DNA of 64,000 nucleotides from Lacibacter sediminis (GTDB lineage Bacteria; Bacteroidota; Bacteroidia; Chitinophagales; Chitinophagaceae): NCBI RefSeq assembly GCF_014168535.1, contig NZ_CP060007.1, positions 1 to 64,000 of the forward strand, read 5' to 3'. Shown piece by piece: positions 44,859 to 54,482 of this stretch (position 1 is its first letter; each line of letters starts with the position of its first letter). The notes under the pieces were generated by a model. It saw only the letters and a program-made list of their open reading frames with translations, ran no database searches and was not told where the DNA came from. The position numbers and the translations under genes were made by a program.

Positions 44859-44926
44859 TTTTGTAATTTTTGCAAGCCAAACCTAACAGAATTACAGCAA
44901 ATACTTAATTAATAAAAGAGTTTATT

Positions 44927-45871
44927 ATGACCATTCCAGTTGTCGATCTTGCGGAGTTCACCAGTGGTGACCCTGTTTTAAAGCAGAAGTTTGTAAATGA
45001 ATTAGGGAAGGCTTATGAAGAAGTAGGCTTTGTAGCTGTAAAAAATCATGGCGTGCCAGATGATATTATTGGTGATTTGTATAAATATGTACAACAGTTT
45101 TTTTCACTGCCCTTAGAAAAGAAGAGAGAGTACGAAATCCCCGACTTGGCTGGTCAACGTGGTTATACATCATTCGGCAAGGAGCATGCAAAAGGTAGTG
45201 ATGCTCCGGATCTAAAGGAGTTTTTTCAATACGGTCAGAAAGCAGAAGGTGAAGAATATGTGCCGGAGGAGTACCCGGAGAATGTGCAGGTTGGTGAAAT
45301 TGATGCGTTTAACCCAACCTTTCATTCAGCATACCGATCGTTTGAAGAATCGGGAAAGAAGTTATTGCAGGCAATTGCTTTGTATTTAGGGCTCGATGAA
45401 TTTTATTTTGATAGCTGGGTTCGTAACGGCAATTCTATTCTAAGGGCAATACATTATCCTCCAATAACAAATGAACCCAAAAGTGCAATCAGAGCTGAGC
45501 AACACGAGGACATTAACCTGATCACTCTGTTAGTTGGTGCTTCAGCAGATGGCTTGCAGATTCTTACAAAGCAGAACGAATGGGTTGGCGTAACCTCTTT
45601 ACCGGAACAGATCGTCGTAAATGTTGGGGATATGCTGCAACGTTTAACTAATAATAAATTAAGATCCACAACACACCGGGTTGTGAATCCGCCGAGAGAG
45701 CTGTGGCATACATCAAGGTTTTCGATTCCTTTCTTTTTACATCCAAAAGGAAACATGTCGTTGGCGTGTTTGGAAAGTTGTATTGATGATAAAAATCCAA
45801 AGCATTATCCAGATGCAACAGCGGGAGAGTATCTTGATGAGCGCTTACGTGAAATTGGATTAAAGAAGTAA
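44927..45871 (+). CDS. 2-oxoglutarate/Fe(II) oxygenase of the isopenicillin N synthase family
   Basis: The 314-residue protein has an N-terminal DIOX_N-like region ([38 protein letters not shown]) and the catalytic double-stranded beta helix: iron ligands in [12 protein letters not shown] (His, Asp) and the distal His in [10 protein letters not shown], with [11 protein letters not shown] providing the 2-oxoglutarate Arg. It is an Fe(II)-dependent hydroxylase or desaturase; the substrate is unknown. The chrA frame begins just after its stop, so the pair may be translationally coupled. Confidence 0.88.
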   Translation: MTIPVVDLAEFTSGDPVLKQKFVNELGKAYEEVGFVAVKNHGVPDDIIGDLYKYVQQFFSLPLEKKREYEIPDLAGQRGYTSFGKEHAKGSDAPDLKEFFQYGQKAEGEEYVPEEYPENVQVGEIDAFNPTFHSAYRSFEESGKKLLQAIALYLGLDEFYFDSWVRNGNSILRAIHYPPITNEPKSAIRAEQHEDINLITLLVGASADGLQILTKQNEWVGVTSLPEQIVVNVGDMLQRLTNNKLRSTTHRVVNPPRELWHTSRFSIPFFLHPKGNMSLACLESCIDDKNPKHYPDATAGEYLDERLREIGLKK

Positions 45872-45890
45872 ACCATTTAAATCCGTTGAT

Positions 45891-47108
45891 CTGAAATTTA
45901 TCCGACACATTCCATTTTTAAAAGCGGTACTCCTTTATACGCTGACTGCTTTTGGTGGTCCGCAAGGTCATATCGGAATGTTGATGAAAATTTTTGTAAA
46001 GAAACGTCGTGATCTGACGGAACATGAATTAACAGAAATCATTTCGTTCTGTCAACTTCTGCCGGGCGCAAGTTCTACACAAACTATAACGCTGATTGGT
46101 TACAAACGTGGTGGATTGCCGTTGGCCTTGGTTACGTTATTTGTTTGGGTATTTCCTGCTTGTTTTATCATGGGTGCTCTTTCCTTTTTTGTTCATTATC
46201 TGGATAAAAAAGCCTTACATACAGATATATTTAAATTTTTGCAACCTATGGCTGTGGGGTTCCTGATCTATGCAACATGGAATACCTATAAGTCGGCGGT
46301 GAACAGTACGATCACCAGGGTGATAATGATTGTTGCTGCAATTGCTGTATACACTTTTTTTAGAACACCTTGGGTTTTTCCAATCATTCTTGTTGCAGCT
46401 GGTGTTGTTACAAATTTTAATAAGAAGCGTATTCCGCAAAAAGAAATCCCCAGACGAAAGATCAAATGGTCGAATATATGGTTGTTTGTTTTTGTTTTTG
46501 TTGTAGCTGGATTTTTAAGTGAAACGGCACGTAAACAAGAATGGGAGAATAGACGTGCATTCAACCTCTTTGAAAACTTTTATCGTTTCGGAAGCTTGGT
46601 CTTTGGTGGTGGACAGGTCCTGGTCCCGATGATGTATGAACAGTTTGTAATTCGTGAAAAGACACAATACATGACTGGTGAAGAATTGTTAACAGGAGCT
46701 GGTTTTGTACAGGGAATTCCGGGGCCCGTTTTTTCAATGGCATCCTATACAGGAGGAATGGCAATGCGTGATTTCGGCGCACGCAATCAAGTGGCTGGAA
46801 GCATTATTGGTGCGGTAGCAATTTTCCTCCCGAGTTTGTTATTGGTGTTGTTCTTTTACCCGATCTGGAACAACCTAAAAAAGTATGCAGTTGTTTACCG
46901 GTCTCTTGAAGGAATTAATGCTGCAACAGTTGGTTTAATGGCCGCTTCTGCTTTTTATGTCGCAAGAGATATTTCTATTCTTGACATGAATGCGATCAGT
47001 TACCTGAATCTCATCGTAATTTTTGCTACTACAATACTTCTTTCTACAACCAAAATTCCTCCTCCGATTATTGCAGTGGTGTGTTTGTTATTGGGGTGGA
47101 TTTTTTAG
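45891..47108 (+). CDS. chrA: chromate transporter, full-length ChrA
   Basis: This is an integral membrane protein of two homologous halves. The first ATG in frame (45978) would cut the first membrane segment. Upstream, the same frame encodes a typical ChrA start ([19 protein letters not shown]) that is open back to 45864 but has no ATG, GTG or TTG. A CTG at 45891, giving [12 protein letters not shown], is the best candidate; ATT and ATC are alternatives. Other motifs: [21 protein letters not shown] and [13 protein letters not shown]. It exports chromate or an anion. It overlaps nadD tail-to-tail by 21 bases. Confidence 0.8.
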   Translation: MKFIRHIPFLKAVLLYTLTAFGGPQGHIGMLMKIFVKKRRDLTEHELTEIISFCQLLPGASSTQTITLIGYKRGGLPLALVTLFVWVFPACFIMGALSFFVHYLDKKALHTDIFKFLQPMAVGFLIYATWNTYKSAVNSTITRVIMIVAAIAVYTFFRTPWVFPIILVAAGVVTNFNKKRIPQKEIPRRKIKWSNIWLFVFVFVVAGFLSETARKQEWENRRAFNLFENFYRFGSLVFGGGQVLVPMMYEQFVIREKTQYMTGEELLTGAGFVQGIPGPVFSMASYTGGMAMRDFGARNQVAGSIIGAVAIFLPSLLLVLFFYPIWNNLKKYAVVYRSLEGINAATVGLMAASAFYVARDISILDMNAISYLNLIVIFATTILLSTTKIPPPIIAVVCLLLGWIF

Positions 47109-47675
47109 TTTATAGTATCCTGCCGATTCTATCTCATCACATACAAGATCAGGTACTAGAAAACGGATTGATTTCCCTTTTGATATTAACTCACGGATAT
47201 GCGTAGCCGAAATTTCCAATAATGGAGCAGTAAGGGAATGAAGTTCTTTAATTTGGTGAGGAACTATTGGGAAGCCCGGTCTCGTGTAAACATAGATTGG
47301 GAAGCCTGCCATGATCTGCTCAGCATTTTTCCACTTATCCAGGTTTTGAAGGCTGTCACTACCCATAATCACGGAAAAAGAATGTTGGGAATATTTCTCC
47401 TGTAAATAGGTTAGCGTTGTAATTGTATAAGAGGGTTTGGGTAATCTAAACTCAATATCAATTGCTTTTAGAGAAGCACTTTTTTGGATAGCCAGATTTA
47501 CAAGATGCAAGCGATCGTATTCATTTAAAAGATACTTTTGCTGCTTAAACGGATTTTGCGGAGAAACAACAAACCAAACCTGTGAAAGGTCGGTTTCGTT
47601 TAAAATGTGCTGGGCAATAATAAGATGTCCCGCATGGATGGGGTTAAAAGAACCAAAATAAAGTCCAATCTTCAT
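47088..47675 (-). CDS. nadD: nicotinate-nucleotide adenylyltransferase
   Basis: The 195-residue nucleotidyltransferase has [21 protein letters not shown] at the active site (split here as GLYFGSFNP and HAGH), the [10 protein letters not shown] segment, a [16 protein letters not shown] loop and a C-terminal [21 protein letters not shown] ISxTxxR motif. It makes deamido-NAD from nicotinate mononucleotide and ATP. It overlaps the end of convergent chrA by 21 bases. nadA is 30 kb away on the same strand. Confidence 0.95.
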   Translation of the reverse strand: MKIGLYFGSFNPIHAGHLIIAQHILNETDLSQVWFVVSPQNPFKQQKYLLNEYDRLHLVNLAIQKSASLKAIDIEFRLPKPSYTITTLTYLQEKYSQHSFSVIMGSDSLQNLDKWKNAEQIMAGFPIYVYTRPGFPIVPHQIKELHSLTAPLLEISATHIRELISKGKSIRFLVPDLVCDEIESAGYYKLKNPPQ

Positions 47676-47693
47676 TAATTAATTGAATTACAA

Positions 47694-47921
47694 TTAGTTA
47701 GGTGTTTTAACCAATATGCTTTGAGCTTCTTCGATCCGCAGACTTAATTGATAGCCTGCTACTTTTATGCTGATGGGGTCACCTAAAGGAGCCTGCATTT
47801 CCACTGTAACTTCCTCTCCTGGGACACACCCCATTTCCATCAACTTCAAAAAAATCTCGTCATTTTCAAAAGAGTGAATAATTGCTTTTTGTCCAGGTTC
47901 TAATTCCGATAATCTTTTCAT
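47694..47921 (-). CDS. feoA: ferrous iron transport protein A
   Basis: The 75-residue SH3-like protein has MKRLSELEPGQKAIIHSF, the FLKLMEMGCVPGEEV loop, and the C-terminal SIKVAGYQLSLRIEEAQSI. It associates with FeoB at the inner membrane and is needed for ferrous iron uptake. It is separated from feoB (26.2-28.3 kb) by about 19 kb and is divergent from ybeY. The ATG at 47921 is preferred over a TTG four codons earlier. Confidence 0.9.
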   Translation of the reverse strand: MKRLSELEPGQKAIIHSFENDEIFLKLMEMGCVPGEEVTVEMQAPLGDPISIKVAGYQLSLRIEEAQSILVKTPN

Positions 47922-47976
47922 ACGCAGTTGCAAAAGTATCGCTTCCTGAAATGAAACTTTCCCGAATTTTGGAATT

Positions 47977-48414
47977 ATGCAGGCAGCACGTGTTAATTTT
48001 TTTTACCAGGATGTAACGTTTTCTTTTTCCAACCGAACAAGAGTAAAGGGGTTTGTAAAGAAGTTATTTCATAGAGAAGGGTTTAAATTAAGTGAATTAA
48101 ATATCATCTTCTGCACGGATGAAGCTTTGCTTGAGATCAACAGGAATTTTCTGCAACACGACTACTATACAGACATTATTACTTTTCCTCTTAGTACAGG
48201 ATCTCAACCAATTCAGGCTGAACTTTACATCAGCATCGATAGGGTTCGGGATAACGCTAAACAAGCCGCTACTTCTTTTAAAGACGAACTTCACAGGGTA
48301 ATTTTTCATGGATGTCTCCACCTTGCAGGATATGGCGATAAGTCTTCACAACAAATTAAGAAGATGCGTGAACGGGAAGACCATTATTTGCGTTTATACA
48401 GCAAACAACAGTAA
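47977..48414 (+). CDS. ybeY: endoribonuclease YbeY (rRNA maturation factor)
   Basis: The 145-residue protein has the UPF0054/YbeY signature: INRNFLQHDYYTDIITFPLS (about 54-73), AELYISIDRVRDNA, and the metal site RVIFHGCLHLAGYGDKS. The third ligand position is GYGD rather than GYDH, as in Bacteroidota. It helps process the 3' end of 16S rRNA and control ribosome quality. Its stop overlaps the next start (TAATG), so the downstream CAP gene is translationally coupled. Confidence 0.93.
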   Translation: MQAARVNFFYQDVTFSFSNRTRVKGFVKKLFHREGFKLSELNIIFCTDEALLEINRNFLQHDYYTDIITFPLSTGSQPIQAELYISIDRVRDNAKQAATSFKDELHRVIFHGCLHLAGYGDKSSQQIKKMREREDHYLRLYSKQQ

Positions 48415-49076
48415 TGATCCGGTTCCTGCTTTCCTTTCTGTTCGTTTGTTTAGCAAGCCTGTCCTTTTCGCAGGGAGTAATTGTATTGCAGGATAAACCC
48501 TTTGTATACAATCAGCTTCGTGATACAGCCGTTTGGAATCGACTGGTTTCTAGCCGGGGCTTTGCGGACTTATCAGTAATGGAGCAGGATTTTTTCTATT
48601 GGACTAATTTGATGAGAAAGAATCCGGGGCAATTCGGTGAAACAGTATTGCAAGAATTTTTAAGACAATTTCCAGAAGCCAGTTCGCCTGATGCAAAATC
48701 ACTCGCTGCTGATTTGAAGAAAGCTCAAAGAAATCTTCCATTTCTTGATCCCGACCATGGGCTGTGTGTTATGGCCTCAACCCATGCTAAAGATTTGAAG
48801 AGTAGAAATGGTATTATTTCGCACCAGTCTTCTACCGGTAAAGATTTTGTGCAAAGGATAAAAGAGGCAGGCAAATACCGCTGCGGTGCAGAAAATGTGT
48901 TTGTCGGTACTCCGGACGCATTAGACGCCTTAATACTTCTTCTTATTGATAAAGGCGTGAAGGATAAAGGTCATCGCAAAAATCTCCTTGACCCCTCCTT
49001 CACATTAATGGGCGCCTCTTTTGAGGAGATGAACAGTAAAAAGGCTGTCTTGGTACAAGACTTCGGTTGCAAATAA
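48414..49076 (+). CDS. secreted CAP/SCP domain protein
   Basis: The 220-residue protein has a signal peptide (MIRFLLSFLFVCLASLSFS) and a CAP domain: FFYWTNLMRKNPGQFGE, LCVMASTHAKDLKSRNGIISHQS (His-Ala-x-Asp-Leu, matching the CAP helix), RCGAENVFVG, and GHRKNLLDPSFTLMGASF near the C-terminus. CAP proteins are extracellular and bind lipids or act as proteases; no catalytic assignment is possible. Translation overlaps ybeY. The 45-bp palindrome begins immediately after the stop. Confidence 0.88.
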   Translation: MIRFLLSFLFVCLASLSFSQGVIVLQDKPFVYNQLRDTAVWNRLVSSRGFADLSVMEQDFFYWTNLMRKNPGQFGETVLQEFLRQFPEASSPDAKSLAADLKKAQRNLPFLDPDHGLCVMASTHAKDLKSRNGIISHQSSTGKDFVQRIKEAGKYRCGAENVFVGTPDALDALILLLIDKGVKDKGHRKNLLDPSFTLMGASFEEMNSKKAVLVQDFGCK

Positions 49077-49121
49077 GTTTCACGAAACACAGTTTCATCA
49101 TGAAACTGTGTTTCGTGAAAC
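49077..49121. repeat. 45-bp perfect palindrome between CAP and HNH genes
   Basis: Positions 49077-49097 are exactly reverse-complementary to 49101-49121 around a central TCA. The sequence contains three GTTTC/GAAAC dyads. Outermost, GTTTCAC (49077-49083) and GTGAAAC (49115-49121) match parS half-sites (consensus TGTTTCACGTGAAACA), but no intact parS is present. No T-tract follows. The candidate -7 box for the HNH gene, TAACTTTG (49124-49131), lies 2 bases downstream, so the palindrome could be an operator; it may also end the CAP transcript. Confidence 0.8.
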
Positions 49122-49123
49122 AG

Positions 49124-49131
49124 TAACTTTG
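49124..49131 (+). promoter_or_regulatory. candidate -7 box of the HNH gene
   Basis: TAACTTTG fits TAnnTTTG; the -33 region falls within the palindrome, so any protein bound there could block or aid the promoter. Confidence 0.45.
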
Positions 49132-49147
49132 TTCAAAATCAGATTAC

Positions 49148-49765
49148 ATGCCCAGGAAGAGATGGACAGCCCAAACAGAAGTTACCCCCTCGCTTTTAAA
49201 GTTCAGAGAAAAGAGAAAATGGCAGATTGCACTTAGAAGATATTTGCTGGAGAGAAACCCTTGTGTGTCTTATGCCCCCTACTTTGGCTTAGACATTGAA
49301 AGCTTTCGAAAATGGATTGAAATGCAGTTTACAGAAGATATCTCTTGGGAAAGCTTTGGACAAAACTGGCAGTTTGATCACATTATTCCTGTAACCTATT
49401 TTGATTTTGCAGACGATGATGAATTAACGCTGTGCTGGAACTTCACCAATATTCGGGTAGAAACCATACAAAACAATAAGGATAGGGGTAACAGGGTTGA
49501 TGTTTTGATGGCAAAGGATTACTTCGGCAACTTATACAAAGAAACGGGCTACGAAGTTTGCCAGGAGCTATTGAGAAAAATCGAACGCATTGAAATAGCG
49601 GAAATAATCCCGACTACAAATCAAAAGGCGTTTATACTTCAGCATAAAGACTACCTGAAACACATTGAAGGGTTTACTTCTTATGAATTTGAACTGCTGA
49701 ACTCCGGACGGGATATCGAAGAAGTAAAAAAAGAGGCCGAGCTGATCAAAAAGCTGGGGCGATAA
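49148..49765 (+). CDS. HNH-type nuclease domain protein
   Basis: The 205-residue protein has an N-terminal basic Arg/Lys-rich region (MPRKRW, EKRKWQIALRRYL) and an HNH-like core: Asp77-His78 in WQFDHIIPVTYF, then a CWNFTNIRVE segment (Asn98, Asn101). No other domain is recognised. HNH enzymes cut DNA in restriction, homing or repair; none is indicated here. It lies between the CAP gene and mnmG with a remarkable palindrome in front, so it may be mobile or site-specific. Confidence 0.75.
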   Translation: MPRKRWTAQTEVTPSLLKFREKRKWQIALRRYLLERNPCVSYAPYFGLDIESFRKWIEMQFTEDISWESFGQNWQFDHIIPVTYFDFADDDELTLCWNFTNIRVETIQNNKDRGNRVDVLMAKDYFGNLYKETGYEVCQELLRKIERIEIAEIIPTTNQKAFILQHKDYLKHIEGFTSYEFELLNSGRDIEEVKKEAELIKKLGR

Positions 49766-49793
49766 TCAGAAACCAGATGGAAAACAATTTGGT

Positions 49794-49801
49794 TAACTTT
49801 G
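49794..49801 (+). promoter_or_regulatory. promoter -7 box of mnmG
   Basis: TAACTTTG fits TAnnTTTG and ends 6 bases before the ATG at 49808, suggesting a nearly leaderless transcript. The in-frame TTG at 49799 lies inside it. Confidence 0.5.
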
Positions 49802-49807
49802 CGCCCT

Positions 49808-51676
49808 ATGTTTCCTGAATACGATGTGATAGTTGTTGGTGCCGGCCATGCCGGTTGTGAGGCGGCCGCCTCTGCTGCGAATATGGGCAGTAAGGTGTTG
49901 TTGGTTACAATGAACATGCAGACCATTGCTCAAATGAGCTGTAATCCTGCTATGGGCGGAATTGCCAAAGGCCAGATCGTACGGGAAATAGATGCTCTTG
50001 GAGGGTATAGTGGAATTGTTAGTGATAAGAGCATGATCCAGTTCAGGATGCTCAACCGATCAAAAGGCCCGGCTATGTGGAGCCCAAGAACACAAAACGA
50101 CCGGATGCTCTTTGCCACAACATGGAGGGAAATGCTGGAGCAAACGCCTAATGTTGATTTCTACCAGGATATGGTGCGCCAACTGTTGGTGAAGGATGGC
50201 CGTTGCTACGGAGTTATAACGGGGTTGGGCCATGAGATCAAAGCAAAATCAGTGGTGGTCACCAGTGGTACTTTTCTGAACGGTGTTATTCATATTGGTG
50301 AGAAGCAATTAGGTGGCGGACGTATTTCAGAGAAAGCAGCAACAGGGATTACCGAGCAATTGGTTGAGCTTGGATTTGAAAGCGATCGCCTCAAAACAGG
50401 CACACCTCCACGAATTGATGGACGCAGTCTCGATTATTCCAAAATGGAAGAACAGAAGGGCGACGAAGAGATCACTGGTTTTTCCTACATGGATGTTCCC
50501 GTCATTAAGCCCGAGCAACAACGAAGCTGTTTTATTACATATACAAGCCAGGAAGTACATGATGTTTTAAAGACTGGTTTCGACCGCAGCCCCATGTACC
50601 AGGGTCGCATCCAGGGAACTGGTCCACGTTATTGCCCGAGTATAGAAGATAAGATCAATCGATTTGCCGAACGTGATCGTCACCAACTATTTGTTGAGCC
50701 GGAAGGCTGGAACACAGTTGAGATTTATGTAAACGGATTTTCAACTTCATTACCGGAACAAGTGCAATACGAAGCTCTTCGTAAAGTGGTAGGTTTTGAG
50801 AATGTGCGCATGTTCCGCCCCGGCTATGCGATTGAATACGATTTCTTCCCACCAACACAATTGACCTACTCACTCGAAACAAAACAAATACAGAACCTGT
50901 TCTTTGCCGGCCAGATCAACGGAACCACTGGTTACGAAGAAGCGGCTTGCCAGGGATTAATGGCCGGCATCAATGCGCATTTGAAAGCAACAGAACAGGA
51001 TCCGTTTATTTTAAAAAGAAGCGATGCCTATATCGGTGTGTTGATCGATGACCTCATCAGCAAAGGCACAGATGAACCATATCGCATGTTTACCAGTCGT
51101 GCTGAATACAGAACACTGCTGCGCCAGGATAATGCTGATCTGCGGTTAACCGAACTCAGTTACAAAATGGGATTAGCAACGCAGGAACGCATGGATAAAA
51201 CCCGCAGCAAACTGGATGCGGTGGAACGCATCAAATCATCGCTGGCAGATGTTTCACTCACGCCTGAAGAAATCAATGAGCTCCTTGTTGCAAACAATAG
51301 TGCGCCACTTACGCAAAAACAAAAAGCATTACAACTGTTACTTCGCCCCGGTATTCAATTGAGCAAACTGATTGCTGCATCACCCACCTTACAACAACTA
51401 ACGGGAACGCCTACCGCAGAAGTAATGGAGCAGGCAGAAATACAGGTGAAGTATGATGTGTACATCGAAAAAGAAAAAGAACTGGTACAACGCATGAGCC
51501 AATTGGAAGACCTCGAAATTCCAAACAGTTTTGATTATAACAAGATCTCTTCTTTAAGTACAGAAGCATTGCAGAAGTTTAAAAAAATCAAGCCACGCAC
51601 GCTTGGCCAGGCATCACGCATTTCAGGTGTAAACCCAAGTGATGTGCAAATACTCATGGTGTATATGGGGCGTTAA
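49808..51676 (+). CDS. mnmG: tRNA uridine-5-carboxymethylaminomethyl modification enzyme MnmG
   Basis: The 622-residue protein has an N-terminal FAD-binding Rossmann motif (VVGAGHAGCEAAASAANMG, about 11-29) and the conserved MSCNPAMGGIAKGQIVREID region, GTFLNGVIHIGEKQLGGGR, and the LKTGTPPRIDGRSLDY block. The C-terminal helical domain (about 480-622) ends in TLGQASRISGVNPSDVQILM. With MnmE it adds the cmnm5 group to wobble uridine. It is also known as GidA because in many bacteria it maps close to oriC; no mnmE is in the window. Confidence 0.97.
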   Translation: MFPEYDVIVVGAGHAGCEAAASAANMGSKVLLVTMNMQTIAQMSCNPAMGGIAKGQIVREIDALGGYSGIVSDKSMIQFRMLNRSKGPAMWSPRTQNDRMLFATTWREMLEQTPNVDFYQDMVRQLLVKDGRCYGVITGLGHEIKAKSVVVTSGTFLNGVIHIGEKQLGGGRISEKAATGITEQLVELGFESDRLKTGTPPRIDGRSLDYSKMEEQKGDEEITGFSYMDVPVIKPEQQRSCFITYTSQEVHDVLKTGFDRSPMYQGRIQGTGPRYCPSIEDKINRFAERDRHQLFVEPEGWNTVEIYVNGFSTSLPEQVQYEALRKVVGFENVRMFRPGYAIEYDFFPPTQLTYSLETKQIQNLFFAGQINGTTGYEEAACQGLMAGINAHLKATEQDPFILKRSDAYIGVLIDDLISKGTDEPYRMFTSRAEYRTLLRQDNADLRLTELSYKMGLATQERMDKTRSKLDAVERIKSSLADVSLTPEEINELLVANNSAPLTQKQKALQLLLRPGIQLSKLIAASPTLQQLTGTPTAEVMEQAEIQVKYDVYIEKEKELVQRMSQLEDLEIPNSFDYNKISSLSTEALQKFKKIKPRTLGQASRISGVNPSDVQILMVYMGR

Positions 51677-51725
51677 CCTGACGAATTTTTCACATACAAT
51701 CAATTTGGTAAAATTGTGACAAGGA

Positions 51726-51739
51726 TTAACAATTGTTAA
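51726..51739. promoter_or_regulatory. 14-bp palindrome upstream of the outer-membrane barrel gene
   Basis: TTAACAATTGTTAA is a perfect palindrome in the gap between mnmG and the next gene (start 51907). It could be an operator. No regulator gene that would bind it is identified. Confidence 0.35.
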
Positions 51740-51906
51740 CTCCATTCAATAGTTTATTTCACTCTCTGTCATTAATCACTACGACACGATTCGTTTTTAA
51801 ACAACATTTGTGAAACCGAATCATCATGTTGCATGCAACGACTGCATGTACATTAACATGCTTGCAAAAGTTACCATTGATTCGGGTGTCTATAACACTT
51901 GAATAC

Positions 51907-54363
51907 ATGAACAGAGTTACATTAAGCCTTATCATCCTTTTCTTTGCAGCAATTGTATCTGCACAAACATCCGTACGTGGAAAAATAACAACCACCATTC
52001 TTAACCAGGATAAGAAACCGGTAGAGAATGCAACAGCTGAATTATTGCGGAGTAAAGATTCTTCATTGGTAAAAACAGCATTGTCTGATAAAGCCGGACT
52101 TGTAGAATTTGAACGCATCCCCTTAGGTTCTTATATTATTCGAACCAGTCTTGTAAATCACGAGAAACAATTTTCATCAGTCATTACAATTTCCGAAAAT
52201 CAAACAACAGCATCAGCAGCAGATGTTGTACTTCAACCTTCAGCCACACAATTAAAAACAATTGAAGTAACAGGAAGGAAACCGTTCATTCAACGCCTTG
52301 GTGACCGTATCGTTGTAAACGTTGAAAACAGTGTGGTGAATGCTGGAAGTTCTGCCTTTGATGTATTGGAACGTTCACCAGGTATTTTAATTGATGCAAA
52401 TGATAACCTCAGCATGCGTGGCCGCAGCGGTGTCATCATCATGATCGATGGAAAACCAACACCCATGAGTGGTGCCGATCTGGTGAACTACTTACGAAGC
52501 CTTCCATCAAATGCTATTGAACGCATTGATCTTATCACCAACCCATCATCAAAGTATGATGCAGCAGGTAATGCAGGCATCATTGATATCCGCATGAAAA
52601 AAGATCAACGCTTTGGTACCAATGGCAGCATTACTGCAGGTTACGGACAAGGTGTTTATCCTAAAGCAAACGGCGGTATCAATTTCAATCACCGCAATAA
52701 GAAAATGAATTTGTTCGGTGGTTATAATTATGCCTACCGGATGAATTTGAATAACCTGTTGCTCGATCGTAATTTCTTTACCAGCTCTGGCGAATTCACC
52801 GGGAAAGATGAAAAGAATAACTATACCAAAATTCCTTTAGACCTGCACACCTTGCGTATTGGTGCCGATTTCTTTCCTTCGAAAAAAACAGTGATCGGGT
52901 TTGTGGTAAACAGCAACATGAATTTTATCAGACCAAATAATAATAACAGTTCTGTTGTGAGTGATGCATCCAAACAACCCATGTTCACCTTCCGCACACA
53001 AACACGCAGCCAGAATGAAAACAAGAATGCTGTGGCGAACGTGAACATCAAACATACATTCGATAGTACTGGAAAAGAATTAACAGCCGATATTGATATG
53101 GGTTATTTCGGATCAGATAATGATTCACGTGTGGCAACACAATATTATAAACTCGATGGAACTGCATTGCAACCTGATTATATATTAGATGGATTCCAGA
53201 AAGGGAACTTACGTCTTGCAACAGCAAAGGCCGATTATGTGCAACCTATGAAAAGCAAAAGCCGTTTTGAAGCAGGCTTTAAAACAAGTTTGGTGCATGC
53301 CGATAACGATGCACGCTTCTTTGATATGAGCAGCGGTTCACCAATTGATGATGAAAACAAAACCAATCATTTTTATTACGACGAAAATATCAACGCAGCT
53401 TATACCAACTTTAAAAAAGAATACAAGAAGTTTGACTTCCAGATCGGCTTACGTGCAGAGAACACTAATGTAAAAACTAAACAGGTAAAAGGAAACATCA
53501 CATGGGATTCATCATACACACAACTCTTCCCAAGTGCCTTCTTTAATTATAAGCTGAAAGAAGATCAAACATTGGGCGTATCTGTCAGCCGTCGTATCGA
53601 CAGACCAAACTATTCTCAACTGAATCCATTCTTATTCCTGATTGATGTAACAACTTATTCAACCGGTAACCCGGCTCTGTTACCACAGTTCACCTGGAGT
53701 TATGAGTTGAACTATACCGTGAAGAATATCAACTTCACACTTGGTTACAGCCGCACAAAGAATAACCAGAATATTGTGATCACACGATTTAAAGATGCGT
53801 TCCCCAATATTCCGAGTGATGACAACATTACGGTGCAGATACCGGTGAACCTTGCTTCATCTGATTACTATGGCTTAACTGTTGCTGCACCTGTACGCAT
53901 CAACAAATGGTGGAACATGATGAACAATGCCAATGTGTTTTACAATCATTTCAATGGCAGACTTGCAGGAACAACATTAGATAATGGTAAAGCAGTGGTG
54001 AACCTCAGCAGCAATCATACGTTCACCTTTGGTAAAGGCTGGACTAGTGAATTGTTTGGTAACTATAATTCAGGTGGACAATATGGTTTTATGGCCATGC
54101 GTCCGCAATGGGGTGTGGGTGCAGGTGTACAAAAAAGTTTATGGAAAGGAAAAGGCCAGGTGCGTTTCAACATCACCGATATTTTCTGGACCAATTTACC
54201 AAGAGCAACAATTACGTATAACAACTATATCGAAATATGGAGAGCATACCGTGAAACAAGAGTAGCCAACCTCAGCTTCACGTATCGCTTTGGCAGTAAT
54301 AAAGTGGCACAGGCAAGAAGAAGAACAACGGCATCGGAAGAAGAGCGCCAACGTGCACAATAA
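51907..54363 (+). CDS. outer-membrane beta-barrel protein with CarboxypepD_reg-like domain
   Basis: The 818-residue protein has a signal peptide (MNRVTLSLIILFFAAIVSAQ), a carboxypeptidase-regulatory-like domain (about 22-110), a TonB-plug-like region (AFDVLERSPGILIDANDNLSM, GVIIMIDGKPTPMSGADLVNYL) and an outer-membrane barrel of the OMP_b-brl_3 type. The ATG at 51907 is chosen; an upstream in-frame start adds 27 residues without signal character. Substrate is unknown. It ends with a Rho-independent terminator. Confidence 0.9.
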   Translation: MNRVTLSLIILFFAAIVSAQTSVRGKITTTILNQDKKPVENATAELLRSKDSSLVKTALSDKAGLVEFERIPLGSYIIRTSLVNHEKQFSSVITISENQTTASAADVVLQPSATQLKTIEVTGRKPFIQRLGDRIVVNVENSVVNAGSSAFDVLERSPGILIDANDNLSMRGRSGVIIMIDGKPTPMSGADLVNYLRSLPSNAIERIDLITNPSSKYDAAGNAGIIDIRMKKDQRFGTNGSITAGYGQGVYPKANGGINFNHRNKKMNLFGGYNYAYRMNLNNLLLDRNFFTSSGEFTGKDEKNNYTKIPLDLHTLRIGADFFPSKKTVIGFVVNSNMNFIRPNNNNSSVVSDASKQPMFTFRTQTRSQNENKNAVANVNIKHTFDSTGKELTADIDMGYFGSDNDSRVATQYYKLDGTALQPDYILDGFQKGNLRLATAKADYVQPMKSKSRFEAGFKTSLVHADNDARFFDMSSGSPIDDENKTNHFYYDENINAAYTNFKKEYKKFDFQIGLRAENTNVKTKQVKGNITWDSSYTQLFPSAFFNYKLKEDQTLGVSVSRRIDRPNYSQLNPFLFLIDVTTYSTGNPALLPQFTWSYELNYTVKNINFTLGYSRTKNNQNIVITRFKDAFPNIPSDDNITVQIPVNLASSDYYGLTVAAPVRINKWWNMMNNANVFYNHFNGRLAGTTLDNGKAVVNLSSNHTFTFGKGWTSELFGNYNSGGQYGFMAMRPQWGVGAGVQKSLWKGKGQVRFNITDIFWTNLPRATITYNNYIEIWRAYRETRVANLSFTYRFGSNKVAQARRRTTASEEERQRAQ

Positions 54364-54449
54364 ACCGCTGATGATGTGAAAGGAATGATGCGCATGATAA
54401 ACATTCAGCGACTCTAACAACCAAGTACATTTTTTCTCATGTTGATAAC

Positions 54450-54482
54450 GGGCTGGTATTCTTATCGGCCCTCTTTTTTTTC
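54450..54482 (+). terminator. terminator after the outer-membrane barrel gene
   Basis: GGGCT (54450-54454) pairs with GGCCC (54467-54471), allowing a T-G wobble, and is followed by CT and a long T-run. Confidence 0.6.

Noticed and set aside
49077-49121. Ordinary Rho-independent terminator
   Set aside because: There is no T-tract after the stem, although it may still contribute to termination.
49148-49765. Homing endonuclease inside mnmG
   Set aside because: The HNH gene lies before an intact mnmG and does not interrupt it.
51677-51906. tRNA or small RNA gene between mnmG and the barrel gene
   Set aside because: No cloverleaf or T-loop sequence could be found; only a 14-bp palindrome.
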